In this document: piece by piece, positions 16,685 to 26,593 of the stretch
Layout: every line of letters starts with the position of its first letter
Numbering within the stretch: the first letter of the stretch is position 1
Assembly (NCBI RefSeq): GCF_030433685.1
Contig: NZ_JAROCF010000001.1
Location: 1,922,001-1,986,000 of the forward strand
Length of the DNA stretch: 64,000 bases
Direction: 5' to 3'
Source of the DNA: Leifsonia williamsii
GTDB taxonomy: Bacteria; Actinomycetota; Actinomycetes; Actinomycetales; Microbacteriaceae
Translations under genes and position numbers: made by a program
Notes under the pieces: generated by a model
Database searches by the model: none
What the model was told of the DNA's origin: nothing
The model's input: only the letters and a program-made list of their open reading frames with translations

Positions 16685-17913
16685 TGGAGGTCGTGACGGA
16701 CACCTCCACCCCCGACCTGAATGGCGCCGGCCTGCGTGGCGCCGCCGACCTGCGCATCGGCGTCGTCGGCTTCGGCAACCGCGGGCGGCTCGCCCTGGAG
16801 GCGCACCGGCCGGGCGGCGGCTCGCGCGTCACGGCCGTCTGCGATCTCAGCGAGCGGTCGCGGGCGGAGGCGGCGGAGGCGTTCCCGGGAGCGCTCGTCA
16901 CCGCGAACCTCGCCGAGCTGCTCGGCTCCGGCGTCGACGCCGTGATGGTGCTGACGCCCGACCACCAGCACGCCGCGGTCGCGATCCCGGCGCTGGAGGC
17001 GGGCGTCGCCGTCTTCTGCGAGAAGCCGCTCGCCATCTCCCTCGACGACTGCGACCGCATCCTCGAGGCGGCCCGGCGCACCGGCTCCCGGCTGTACGTC
17101 GGGCACAACATGCGGCACATGCCGGTCGTGACGCTGATGCGGCGGCTGGTGGAGGAGGGCCGCATCGGCCGCGTGAAGGCGGTGTGGTGCCGCCACTTCG
17201 TCGGCAACGGCGGCGACTACTACTTCAAGGACTGGCACGCCGACCGGTCGAAGTCGGTCGGCCTCCTGCTGCAGAAGGGCGCCCACGATCTTGACGTGAT
17301 CCACTGGCTGGCGGGGGGCTACGCCCGCGGCGTGCAGGCGATCGGCGCGCTCAGCGTCTACGGCGACATCGACGACCGCCGCGACCGCTCGGGCGAGCGG
17401 GTCGGCGACTGGTTCAGCTTCGACAACTGGCCGCCGACCGCGCAGATGGGCCTCAACCCGGTGGTCGACGTGGAGGACATCTCGCAGGTGAACCTCGTGC
17501 TCGACAACGGAGTGCTCGCCTCCTATGAGCAGTGCCACTTCACCCCGGACTACTGGCGCAACTACACGGTGATCGGCACGGAGGGGCGTCTGGAGAACAT
17601 GGGCGACACGGCCGGCTCGGAGGTGCGGCTGTGGAACCGGCGGCACGGCAGCGCGGCGCCCGCCGACGAGACGTTCCTGGTGGAGGAGGGCGTCGGCGGG
17701 CACGGCGGCGCGGATGCCCGGCTCGTCGCGGAGTTCGTGCGGTTCGCGCGGGACGGCGGACCGACGCTGACCTCCCCGGTCGCGGCGCGGCAGGCGGTCG
17801 CGGCCGGGCTGGTGGCCACGGCGTCGATCCGCGGAGACGGGAGGCTGCTGCCGGTGCCGCCGCTCGACGACGGGCTGGTGGCGTACTTCGACGCGGGCCA
17901 GACGGGCGCCTGA
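16684..17913 (+). CDS. Gfo/Idh/MocA family NAD(P)-dependent oxidoreductase
   Basis: A 409-residue dehydrogenase. Rossmann motif RIGVVGFGNRG near residue 28, EKPLAIS with the conserved EKP at about 118-120, and a C-terminal alpha/beta domain with KGAHDLDVIHWLAGG, where D and H are the usual catalytic pair. Translationally coupled to the alpha-galactosidase, so it probably oxidises the released sugar or aglycone (galactose, myo-inositol) or acts on the glycoside itself. Last gene of the operon. Confidence 0.87.
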   Translation: MEVVTDTSTPDLNGAGLRGAADLRIGVVGFGNRGRLALEAHRPGGGSRVTAVCDLSERSRAEAAEAFPGALVTANLAELLGSGVDAVMVLTPDHQHAAVAIPALEAGVAVFCEKPLAISLDDCDRILEAARRTGSRLYVGHNMRHMPVVTLMRRLVEEGRIGRVKAVWCRHFVGNGGDYYFKDWHADRSKSVGLLLQKGAHDLDVIHWLAGGYARGVQAIGALSVYGDIDDRRDRSGERVGDWFSFDNWPPTAQMGLNPVVDVEDISQVNLVLDNGVLASYEQCHFTPDYWRNYTVIGTEGRLENMGDTAGSEVRLWNRRHGSAAPADETFLVEEGVGGHGGADARLVAEFVRFARDGGPTLTSPVAARQAVAAGLVATASIRGDGRLLPVPPLDDGLVAYFDAGQTGA

Positions 17914-17918
17914 CCCGC

Positions 17919-17939
17919 GTCGACGTAACGCACGTCGAC
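17919..17939. terminator. Inverted repeat between convergent genes
   Basis: GTCGACGT and ACGTCGAC, perfect 8-bp arms with a 5-nt loop, in the 36-bp gap between the oxidoreductase and the convergent DHA2 transporter. No T-tract. Likely a bidirectional terminator. Confidence 0.5.
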
Positions 17940-17949
17940 ACACCGCACG

Positions 17950-19704
<1,755 letters not shown>

Positions 19705-20307
19705 TCAGTGCAGCAGCTCGCGCACGACGTCGAGCCGACGCCGTACGATGACCGGCAGCTCGTCGCCGTCGGGGCCGGCGAAGAACTCCTCGACGCTCGC
19801 GCGGAAGACGGCGCCGACGAGCTGGACCGCCGCGGCGGCGCGGAGGTCGCCCTCCGGCAACCCCTCGCGGCGCTCGATCAGCTCGCGGTCGTCGCGCTCC
19901 GCCACGCCGGCGAGCTGCAGCAGGTGGGCGATCAGGCGCGGCTCGCGCTCGAACGCCCGCGTGAGCAGTGGGAGGTCGTCGACGGTCAGGCCGCCGTACT
20001 CCCAGCGCTCCAGCATGAGCGCCATCACGTCGTCGACGAGTCTGCGGATGCCGCGGGGCCCTGCGGCGAGGAAGCGCTCGGCCGCGCCTGACTCGTCCAT
20101 GTCGAGCGAGAGGCCGAGGACGGCGTTCTCCTTGGAGGCGAAGTAGTTGAAGAAGGTGCGGCGCGAGACGCCGACCTCCTCGCAGACCTCCTCGACGGTG
20201 TAGCCGGAGAGCCCGTGGTCGACGGTCATCCGGCGGGCGGTGTCGGTGAGCGCGCGCGCCGTGAGCGCCTTGCGGCGTTCGCGGGGAGAGGTTGCACTCG
20301 TGGCCAT
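19705..20307 (-). CDS. TetR-family transcriptional regulator
   Basis: About 200 residues with an N-terminal TetR helix-turn-helix (VEEVCEEVGVSRRTFFNYFASKE) and a variable ligand-binding C-terminal domain. ATG at 20307 is taken as the start because further upstream in-frame starts (ATG 20316, TTG 20343) fall inside a palindromic operator-like region; ATG 20316 remains possible. It is upstream of the DHA2 pump in the same direction, the usual arrangement of a local efflux repressor. Confidence 0.88.
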   Translation of the reverse strand: MATSATSPRERRKALTARALTDTARRMTVDHGLSGYTVEEVCEEVGVSRRTFFNYFASKENAVLGLSLDMDESGAAERFLAAGPRGIRRLVDDVMALMLERWEYGGLTVDDLPLLTRAFEREPRLIAHLLQLAGVAERDDRELIERREGLPEGDLRAAAAVQLVGAVFRASVEEFFAGPDGDELPVIVRRRLDVVRELLH

Positions 20308-20343
20308 GAGGTGCATTTTTGCACTGATCTGCTGAGAGTGCAA
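20292..20343. promoter_or_regulatory. Nested inverted repeats, probable TetR operator
   Basis: Inner palindrome GTGCA-TTTT-TGCAC at 20311-20324, and outer arms TTGCACT (20292-20298) and AGTGCAA (20337-20343) that are exact reverse complements. Four copies of the half-site TGCAC/GTGCA thus surround the TetR start and face the YdeI gene promoter, fitting autoregulation. Confidence 0.6.
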
Positions 20344-20381
20344 TGTGAGGGGGGATCGCTGCCGGTGTCGGCGGTCGCCCC

Positions 20382-20387
20382 TAGCAT
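20382..20387 (+). promoter_or_regulatory. -10 hexamer TAGCAT, leaderless start of the YdeI-like gene
   Basis: TAGCAT ends 6 nt before the GTG at 20394, so transcription should begin at the start codon. No convincing -35 or ribosome site. Confidence 0.5.
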
Positions 20388-20393
20388 CGGAGC

Positions 20394-20978
20394 GTGACCC
20401 CTCCCGCCGTCGTCGTCACCGATCCGCTCGTCGTCGCCGACGTCGCCGCCTGGCGCGCCTGGCTCGACGCCAACGAAGAGAGCTCCGACGGCGTGTGGCT
20501 GGTACTGGCCAAGAAGGGGACGACGACCCCGACCTCCCTGCGCTACGACGAGGCCCTGCTCGAGGCGCTGTGCAGCGGGTGGATCGACGGACAGGTCAAG
20601 AGCAACGACGCGGCCACCTACTACCAGCGCTTCACCCCGCGCCGGAAGGCCTCGCTCTGGTCGGAGCGCAACATCGGCCTGGTCGCGACCCTGATCGCGG
20701 AGGGGCGGATGCGGCCGCGCGGGCACGCCGAGATCGAGCGCGCCAAGGCCGACGGCCGCTGGGACCGCGCCTACGCCGGCCCCGCGACCGTGCAGGTGCC
20801 GGAAGATCTCGCGGCGGCGCTCGCCGCGTCTCCCGCCGCCGCGGAGATGTTCGCCGGATTGAAGGGGCAGAGCCGGTACTCCACACTGCACCGCATCATC
20901 ACCGCGCCCAACCCGACCACGCGCACCAACCGGCTGACGAAGCTCATCGAGAAGCTGGAGCGGGGCGAGACGCCGTAG
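20394..20978 (+). CDS. YdeI/OmpD-associated family protein
   Basis: A 194-residue protein matching the YdeI-like family: SDGVWLVLAKK, YDEALLEALCSGWIDGQVK, the YYQRFTPRRKASLWSERN block and a C-terminal helical part with SRYSTLHRI. Family members are small cytoplasmic proteins of unclear role. GTG start follows a -10-like hexamer by 6 nt rather than a ribosome site. It ends 5 nt before the convergent glycine-zipper gene. Confidence 0.8.
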   Translation: MTPPAVVVTDPLVVADVAAWRAWLDANEESSDGVWLVLAKKGTTTPTSLRYDEALLEALCSGWIDGQVKSNDAATYYQRFTPRRKASLWSERNIGLVATLIAEGRMRPRGHAEIERAKADGRWDRAYAGPATVQVPEDLAAALAASPAAAEMFAGLKGQSRYSTLHRIITAPNPTTRTNRLTKLIEKLERGETP

Positions 20979-20983
20979 GGCGG

Positions 20984-21517
20984 CTACTTCTTCTTGTCGT
21001 CCTTCTTCGAGTCGATGATGCCGCCGATGAACCCGCCGATCTCGCCGCCGAGGATGCCGCCGGCCGCGCCCCCGATCAGCGCGCCGATCCCCGCGCCGAT
21101 CGCGGTCAGGTGCGGCCCGTAGCTGAACTTGTAGACGACGACGGTCGGAGTGCCCTCCTCGTCCGCCTCCACATCGAACGCGCCCACCGTGGCGGAGGCG
21201 ACGAGGAGGGCGACCGGGCTCGCCTTCCCGGAGGCGGCGAGCTGCGCGTGCATCCTGCGCGCCTCGAAGAACGCCCGCGGCACGTCGCCCTTGTCGCGGC
21301 TCGCCTCGTGGCCGACCTTGAAGATGCGGAGCAGGAACTCGCGCTCCTCCGCGCTGACGAGCCCGGCCTCGGCGAGCCGGCTGAGCAGCATGTCCTGCTC
21401 GGCGACCAGATCGCCCTTGCTCTCCTCGATGATCCGCCGGGCCTCCACCCGTGCGGCGTGCATGCCGTCCGCGATGCCGATCACGGTGTGCGGCGGCAGG
21501 GTGTGCGTCTCGTTCAT
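20984..21517 (-). CDS. Hypothetical protein with glycine-zipper C-terminus
   Basis: A 177-residue protein, not recognised as a named family. ATG at 21517 is chosen for its strong GAGGAGG site; the frame is open further upstream but crosses the divergent MFS gene. The first 120 residues are helical and charged (EEREFLLRIFKVGHEASRD). Residues about 140-168 form a glycine zipper (GIGALIGGAAGGILGGEIGG) followed by a lysine-rich end, which suggests membrane insertion. Confidence 0.75.
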   Translation of the reverse strand: MNETHTLPPHTVIGIADGMHAARVEARRIIEESKGDLVAEQDMLLSRLAEAGLVSAEEREFLLRIFKVGHEASRDKGDVPRAFFEARRMHAQLAASGKASPVALLVASATVGAFDVEADEEGTPTVVVYKFSYGPHLTAIGAGIGALIGGAAGGILGGEIGGFIGGIIDSKKDDKKK

Positions 21518-21638
21518 GGTGCGCCTCCTCGCGCTGGTTGCCGATTGCGGGGGCAGTATGGCACCGGGGGTGCGGGGTGGGGAGGGGTCGCGTGATCCCC
21601 TCCTGACACCGTCGGAGGCATGCCGTACCCTCGGTGGC

Positions 21639-23063
21639 ATGTCCGAGTCGATGCCGACCGCGGCCTCTGCTCCTCCGCCTCCCGTCAACGGGATGCGGAC
21701 GTTCTTCCAGGTGCTCGTCAACACGATGATCGCCAATGTGACCACGTCCTTCCTGTGGTTCGCGCTGACGTTCTGGGTGTACCTGGAGACGCGGTCCGTG
21801 CTGGCCACCGGCATCGTCGGCGGCGCGTACATGCTGCTGCTCGCGGTGCTCGCCATCCCCTTCGGGACCATCGTCGACCGGCATCGCAAGTACCGGGTGA
21901 TGATGTTCGCGAGCGTGGTGTCGCTCACGGCGTTCGCCGTCGCCGGTGCGCTCTACCTGGTGTTCCCGGAGGCGACCCTGCTCGACCTCGGCGGGCCGAT
22001 GTTCTGGGTGTTCGCCGGGGTGGTGCTGTTCGGGGCCGTGATCGAGAACATGCGCAACATCGCGCTGTCGACGACGGTCACCCTCCTGGTCCCGGTCGAG
22101 AAGCACGCCAACGCGAACGGGATGGTCGGCACGGTGCAGGGGCTGGCCTTCGTCGTCACCAGCGTCTTCAGCGGGCTGGCGATCGGGCTGCTCGGGATGG
22201 GGTGGACGCTCGTCATCGCGATCGTGCTGACGGCGCTCGCGCTGCTGCACCTGGGCACGCTGCGCATCCCCGAGGCGGAGCCGCGCGTGGAGGCCGGGCC
22301 GCACGGGGAGACCAGGAAGCCGGCGGTCGACCTCCGCGGGAGCGTCGCGGCGATCAAGGCGGCGCCCGGGCTGTTCGCGCTGATCATCTTCTCGACGTTC
22401 AACAACCTGATCGGCGGCGTCTACATGGCGCTGATGGACCCCTACGGGCTCGAGCTGTTCGCCGTCGAGTGGTGGGGCGTCGTGCTCGGCATCTCGGCGA
22501 CCGGGTTCATCATCGGCGGGCTGGTGGTCGCGCGGTTCGGGCTCGGCAGCAACCCGATCCGCACGATGCTGCTCGTGGTGATGGGCATGGGGCTCCTCGG
22601 CGCGCTCTTCACGATCCGCGAGTGGTGGCTGCTCTACGCGGCCGGGATCTGGGTGTACATGCTCCTGGTGCCGGTGGTGGAGGCGTCGGAGCAGACGGTC
22701 ATCCAGAAGGTCGTGCCGTTCCGCCGGCAGGGGCGCGTCTTCGGGGTGGCGCAGGCGTTCGAGTCGGCGGCGGCGCCGATCACGTCGTTCCTGATCGCGC
22801 CGATCGCGCAGTTCGTCGTCATCCCGTACATGGCGAGCGACGCCGGGCAGGCGACCTGGGGGTGGCTGCTCGGCGGAGGGAGCACGCGGGGGATCGCACT
22901 GATCTTCCTGTTCTCGGGGCTCGTGATGATCGTGCTGTCGCTCGCGGCGTTCGGCACGCGGTCGTACCGGCTGCTCACCGCGGAGTACCGGGAGGCGGCG
23001 CCCGGATCAGAGGGTGAAGGCGCGGGCGAGGGCGAGCCGGAGTCGGAGGCGGCCTCGCCATGA
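21639..23063 (+). CDS. MFS transporter
   Basis: A 474-residue inner-membrane protein with about 12 spans. Motif A is visible as IPFGTIVDRHRKYRVM after span 2; the second half begins FALIIFSTFNNLIGG. It has an acidic C-terminal tail (EGAGEGEPESEA). ATG at 21639 sits 7 nt after a TACCCT -10-like hexamer and lacks a clear ribosome site. Its stop overlaps the ATG of a second MFS gene, so the two are co-expressed. Substrate unknown; the sequence resembles siderophore/drug exporters. Confidence 0.87.
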   Translation: MSESMPTAASAPPPPVNGMRTFFQVLVNTMIANVTTSFLWFALTFWVYLETRSVLATGIVGGAYMLLLAVLAIPFGTIVDRHRKYRVMMFASVVSLTAFAVAGALYLVFPEATLLDLGGPMFWVFAGVVLFGAVIENMRNIALSTTVTLLVPVEKHANANGMVGTVQGLAFVVTSVFSGLAIGLLGMGWTLVIAIVLTALALLHLGTLRIPEAEPRVEAGPHGETRKPAVDLRGSVAAIKAAPGLFALIIFSTFNNLIGGVYMALMDPYGLELFAVEWWGVVLGISATGFIIGGLVVARFGLGSNPIRTMLLVVMGMGLLGALFTIREWWLLYAAGIWVYMLLVPVVEASEQTVIQKVVPFRRQGRVFGVAQAFESAAAPITSFLIAPIAQFVVIPYMASDAGQATWGWLLGGGSTRGIALIFLFSGLVMIVLSLAAFGTRSYRLLTAEYREAAPGSEGEGAGEGEPESEAASP

Positions 23064-24445
23064 CCGCCCCGTCCGCCGTGAGCACGCCAGGCCGCGTGCA
23101 GGCCGTGTACCTCACGCTCATGCTGGGGAACACGCTGGCGGCCTCGTTCATCTGGGGCATCAACACGCTGTTCCTGCTGGATGCCGGGCTCACGAACTTC
23201 GAGGCGTTCGCGGCCAACGCGTTCTTCACGGCCGGGATGGTCGTCTTCGAGATCCCGACCGGCGTGGTGGCGGACACGGTCGGGCGGCGCGCGTCGTACC
23301 TGCTCGGGACGGTGACGCTCTCCGCCTCCACCGCCCTCTATTGGTTACTGTGGCTCTGGCAGGCGCCGTTCGTGTGGTGGGCGATCGTGTCGGTGCTGCT
23401 CGGGCTCGGCTTCACGTTCTTCTCGGGGGCGGTCGACGCCTGGCTGGTGGACGCGCTGACCGCGACCGGGTACACGGGCAGCCTGGAGACGGTGTTCGGA
23501 CGCGGGCTCGTGGTGACGGGGATCGCGATGTTCGCGGGCTCGGTGCTCGGCGGGGTGATCGCGCAGGCGACGAACCTGGGGGTGCCGTTCCTGCTGCGCG
23601 CGGGCGTGCTGCTGCTGATGCTGCTCTTCGCGGCCGTGGCGATGCGCGACCTCGGCTTCACGCCCGACCGCTCGCTCGGGCCGCTGCGGGCGACCAGGCA
23701 CGTGCTCGACGAGTCGATCGAGCACGGGCTGCGGAAGCCTCCGGTGCGCTGGATGATCCTGGCGGCGCCGTTCGCGGGCGGCGTCGGGATCTACGCCTTC
23801 TACGCGCTGCAGCCGTATCTGCTCGAGCTGTACGGCGACCCGACCGCGTACTCCATCGCCGGGCTGGCCGCCGCGATCCTGTCGCTGGCGCAGGTGCTCG
23901 GCGGTCTGCTGGCGTCGCGCGTGCGGCGGCTGTTCGCACGGCGGACCACGACGATCATCGGCGCCTCGATCGGCAGCGTCGTCGCGCTGGTGCTGCTCGG
24001 GCTGACCAGCGCATTCTGGCTGGCGCTGGTGCTGCTGGTGGTGTGGGGCTTCGTGTACGCCGTGTCGGGGCCGGTGCGGCAGGCCTACCTGAACGACATG
24101 ATCCCGTCGAAGCAGCGCGCGACGGTGCTGTCGTTCGACTCGCTGTTCGGGAGCCTGGGCGGGGTGTTCATCCAGCCGGCGCTGGGGCGGTCGGCCGACC
24201 TGTGGGGGTACGGCACGTCGCTGGTGATCGGGGGAGCGGTGGAGCTGGTGGGCGTGCCGTTCCTGGTCGCCTCGCGCCGGCGACGCGACCCGGCGGACAC
24301 GGCGACGGTGGCTCCGGGCGGGACGACGGAGGCGGGGCCCGCGGAGGCGACGCCCGAGGAGCCGGCGGCTCCTGCCGTCAGCGCAGCAGCGCAGCGCCCA
24401 CGAGAGCGGCGGCGAGCGCGGGGGCGCCGACCATCACAGCCGTGA
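23060..24445 (+). CDS. MFS transporter
   Basis: A 461-residue transporter with about 12 spans; motif A is EIPTGVVADTVGRR. It differs clearly from the upstream MFS protein, so the pair is not a recent duplication. The ATG overlaps the upstream stop (ATGA). After the last span there is a 60-residue Ala/Pro/Arg-rich tail whose end overlaps the convergent gene at 24378-24782 by 68 bp; the true end may be the same but this tail is unlikely to be structured. Confidence 0.87.
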   Translation: MTAPSAVSTPGRVQAVYLTLMLGNTLAASFIWGINTLFLLDAGLTNFEAFAANAFFTAGMVVFEIPTGVVADTVGRRASYLLGTVTLSASTALYWLLWLWQAPFVWWAIVSVLLGLGFTFFSGAVDAWLVDALTATGYTGSLETVFGRGLVVTGIAMFAGSVLGGVIAQATNLGVPFLLRAGVLLLMLLFAAVAMRDLGFTPDRSLGPLRATRHVLDESIEHGLRKPPVRWMILAAPFAGGVGIYAFYALQPYLLELYGDPTAYSIAGLAAAILSLAQVLGGLLASRVRRLFARRTTTIIGASIGSVVALVLLGLTSAFWLALVLLVVWGFVYAVSGPVRQAYLNDMIPSKQRATVLSFDSLFGSLGGVFIQPALGRSADLWGYGTSLVIGGAVELVGVPFLVASRRRRDPADTATVAPGGTTEAGPAEATPEEPAAPAVSAAAQRPRERRRARGRRPSQP

Positions 24446-24782
24446 TGGTCGCGATGCGCTTCGCCCAGTTCTGGAAGGGCTCGTCGGTGCTGGTCGGGTC
24501 GGCCCACTCGCGGTAGACGGCGAGGCGCGCCTCCTCGAGCGTCTCGTGCACGCCGAGGTCGCGGCCACAGCCGTCGGTGGCGACGAAGCCGTCGTGGTTG
24601 CGGTCGACCATGCCGAGGTAGTCGGAGGGGGTCGAGGCGACCCACATGCCCTCGACCGGCGAGTACCACGAGACGCGCTCGGTGTCGTCGGAGGACAGCT
24701 CGGCGGCGGGAGCGGCGGGCGCGGTGGCAGCGGCCGTGCTGGTGGTCTTCGTGGTCTTCGCGTCGGGCTGCAGGGCGGTCAT
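24378..24782 (-). CDS. Hypothetical single-span membrane protein
   Basis: A 134-residue protein. A Thr/Ala-rich N-terminus precedes a soluble segment (VSWYSPVEGMWVASTPSDYLGMVDRN, broken here, then GFVATDGCGRDLGVHETLEEARL) and a C-terminal span (ITAVMVGAPALAAALVGAALL). A GAAGGAG ribosome site lies 7 nt before the ATG, supporting it despite the 68-bp convergent overlap with the MFS gene. No known function. Confidence 0.75.
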   Translation of the reverse strand: MTALQPDAKTTKTTSTAAATAPAAPAAELSSDDTERVSWYSPVEGMWVASTPSDYLGMVDRNHDGFVATDGCGRDLGVHETLEEARLAVYREWADPTSTDEPFQNWAKRIATITAVMVGAPALAAALVGAALLR

Positions 24783-24833
24783 CGCTGCTCCTTCTCGTGG
24801 CTTCCTCGTCGCGGGACCGGGATCGGCCGTCGC

Positions 24834-24856
24834 GATATCTCGATCATCGAGTTATC
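24834..24856. promoter_or_regulatory. 23-bp near-perfect palindrome, probable operator
   Basis: Arms GATATCTCGAT and ATCGAGTTATC around a single C, with one mismatch. It is AT-rich for this genome and sits in the divergent gap between the small membrane protein (24782) and the Na+/H+ antiporter (24924), so it could control both. Confidence 0.6.
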
Positions 24857-24923
24857 CGGACTTCGTGACAAGTTTCGGCCGGGGGGTTGATTCCTGGCCG
24901 GATGCCGCGCTATATGGACCCCG

Positions 24924-26513
24924 ATGCTCGGACTCGAACTGGTCGTCGCCATCGGCCTCGCGACACTCCTCACGAAGATCGTCGCGCGCAAGACGGGGAT
25001 CGCCCAGCCGCTGCTGCTGGTCGCGATCGGGGCGCTGATCGGCCTGATCCCGGCCTTCCGCGACGTCGCCCTCGCGCCAGAGGTGGTGCTGTTCCTGTTC
25101 CTCCCGGCGCTGCTGTACTGGGAGAGCCTGACGACGTCGTTGCGGGAGATCCGGCACAACATCCGCAATATCATCCTGAACGCCACCGGGCTGGTCTTCC
25201 TCACCGCGGGGGCGGTGGCGGTGCTCGCCCACTCGCTCGGGATGCCGTGGGGGCCCGCGTGGGTGCTCGGAGCGGCCGTCGCGCCGACCGACGCCACCGC
25301 TGTCACCTCCCTGACGCGGGCGCTGCCGCGGCGCAACGTCACGATCCTCAAGGCCGAGAGCCTCGTCAACGACGGCACCGCGCTGGTGCTGTGGTCGCTC
25401 GCGGTCGGCTTCACGGTCGGCGAGACGGAGGTGCACGCCGGCACGATCACGGTCGCGTTCCTCCTGGCGGTCCTCGGCGGGGGCGCCGCGGGCGGACTCG
25501 TCGCCTGGCTGTCGATCCTCGCCCGCAAGCGGCTGCGGGACGCGCTCACGCAGAACCTCGCCATGCTGCTGACGCCGTTCGCCGCGTACCTGATCGCCGA
25601 GGCGATCCACGCCTCCGGCGTCCTCGCCGTGGTCGTGGCCGGGCTCATCCTCAGCCAGGCCGGCCCGCGCATCGGGCTTGCGGAGGCGCGGCGGCAGACG
25701 GACGCGTTCTGGAGCCTCGCGACATTTCTCCTGAACGCCAGCCTGTTCGTCCTGGTCGGGACGGAGTTCCCGATCGCGGTGCGGAGCCTGGTGAGCACCG
25801 ACCTGTGGATGGCGCTGGGCGCGGTGTTCGCGGTGTCGGCGCTGATCGTCGCGGTGCGGTTCGCGTGGCTGTTCGGCACGGCGTACTTCCTGCGGCTGGT
25901 GGACCGCCGGCCGATCCAGCGTGAGCGGCGGCTGACGAACCGGGCGCGGGTGGTCAGCGGGTTCTCCGGCTTCCGCGGAGCGGTGTCGCTGGCCGCCGCG
26001 CTCGCGGTGCCGGCGTCGGTGGGGTCGGGGCAGCCGTTCCCGCACCGCGACCTGATCGTCTTCGTCGTCACCGGGGTGATCGTGGTGACGCTCGCGGTGC
26101 AGGGGCTCATCCTCCCGGCGCTCGTGCGCTGGGCGAAGCTGGAGCCGGACCCGTCGGAGGACGAGGAGCGGCGCCTCGGCGAGGAGAAGGCGCTGGAGGC
26201 GGCGCTGGACAGCCTCCCTTCGCTCGCGGCGGAGATCGGGGTCGACGACGAGATCGCCGAGCGGGTGCGGGCAGAGTACGAGGAGCACCGGCAGCTGCTG
26301 GAGGCGGAGGAGGACGAGCACGAGGGCGAGACCACCCTCGAGCGCGACCGGCAGGCGACGGAGCTGCGGCTCGCGATGCTGGAGCGCAAGCGCCAGGCGG
26401 TGCTCGACCTGCGCGACGAGGGCCGCATCGACGACATCGTGCTGCGCGACCTGCAGCGCCGGATCGACGTGGAGGAGGTGCGCCTCTCCGGCGCCGAGCC
26501 CGGCGGCGTCTAG
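24924..26513 (+). CDS. Na+/H+ antiporter, CPA1 family
   Basis: A 529-residue protein with about 12 spans in residues 1-410 and a charged C-terminal cytoplasmic tail. CPA1 signatures: PTDATA at 121-126 and ESLVNDGTA at 145-153, where N149-D150 are the ion-binding pair, plus FSGFRGAVSLA with the conserved Arg. It exchanges external protons for sodium or potassium for pH and salt balance. The tail (EEHRQLLEAEEDEHEG) is likely a regulatory coiled coil. Confidence 0.9.
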   Translation: MLGLELVVAIGLATLLTKIVARKTGIAQPLLLVAIGALIGLIPAFRDVALAPEVVLFLFLPALLYWESLTTSLREIRHNIRNIILNATGLVFLTAGAVAVLAHSLGMPWGPAWVLGAAVAPTDATAVTSLTRALPRRNVTILKAESLVNDGTALVLWSLAVGFTVGETEVHAGTITVAFLLAVLGGGAAGGLVAWLSILARKRLRDALTQNLAMLLTPFAAYLIAEAIHASGVLAVVVAGLILSQAGPRIGLAEARRQTDAFWSLATFLLNASLFVLVGTEFPIAVRSLVSTDLWMALGAVFAVSALIVAVRFAWLFGTAYFLRLVDRRPIQRERRLTNRARVVSGFSGFRGAVSLAAALAVPASVGSGQPFPHRDLIVFVVTGVIVVTLAVQGLILPALVRWAKLEPDPSEDEERRLGEEKALEAALDSLPSLAAEIGVDDEIAERVRAEYEEHRQLLEAEEDEHEGETTLERDRQATELRLAMLERKRQAVLDLRDEGRIDDIVLRDLQRRIDVEEVRLSGAEPGGV

Positions 26514-26525
26514 ATCGCGCTGGGC

Positions 26526-26587
26526 AACCGCCGAGTACGCGGAAAGTCCGCGTACTCGGCCGTTTCGGGGCGAATTCGCGCGTACTC
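26526..26587. repeat. Palindromic intergenic repeat, copy A (also terminator)
   Basis: Perfect 14-bp arms, GCCGAGTACGCGGA (26530-26543) and its complement (26547-26560), with a 3-nt loop, followed by a conserved third segment CGAATTCGCGCGTACTC (26571-26587). Copy B at 37831-37892 has the same layout. It fills the gap between the antiporter and the convergent STAND gene. Confidence 0.8.
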
Positions 26588-26593
26588 GCGTGC

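Noticed and set aside
20308..20343. Earlier TetR start at TTG 20343 or ATG 20316
   Set aside because: It would place the palindromic operator inside the coding sequence and has no ribosome site; ATG 20316 cannot be fully excluded.
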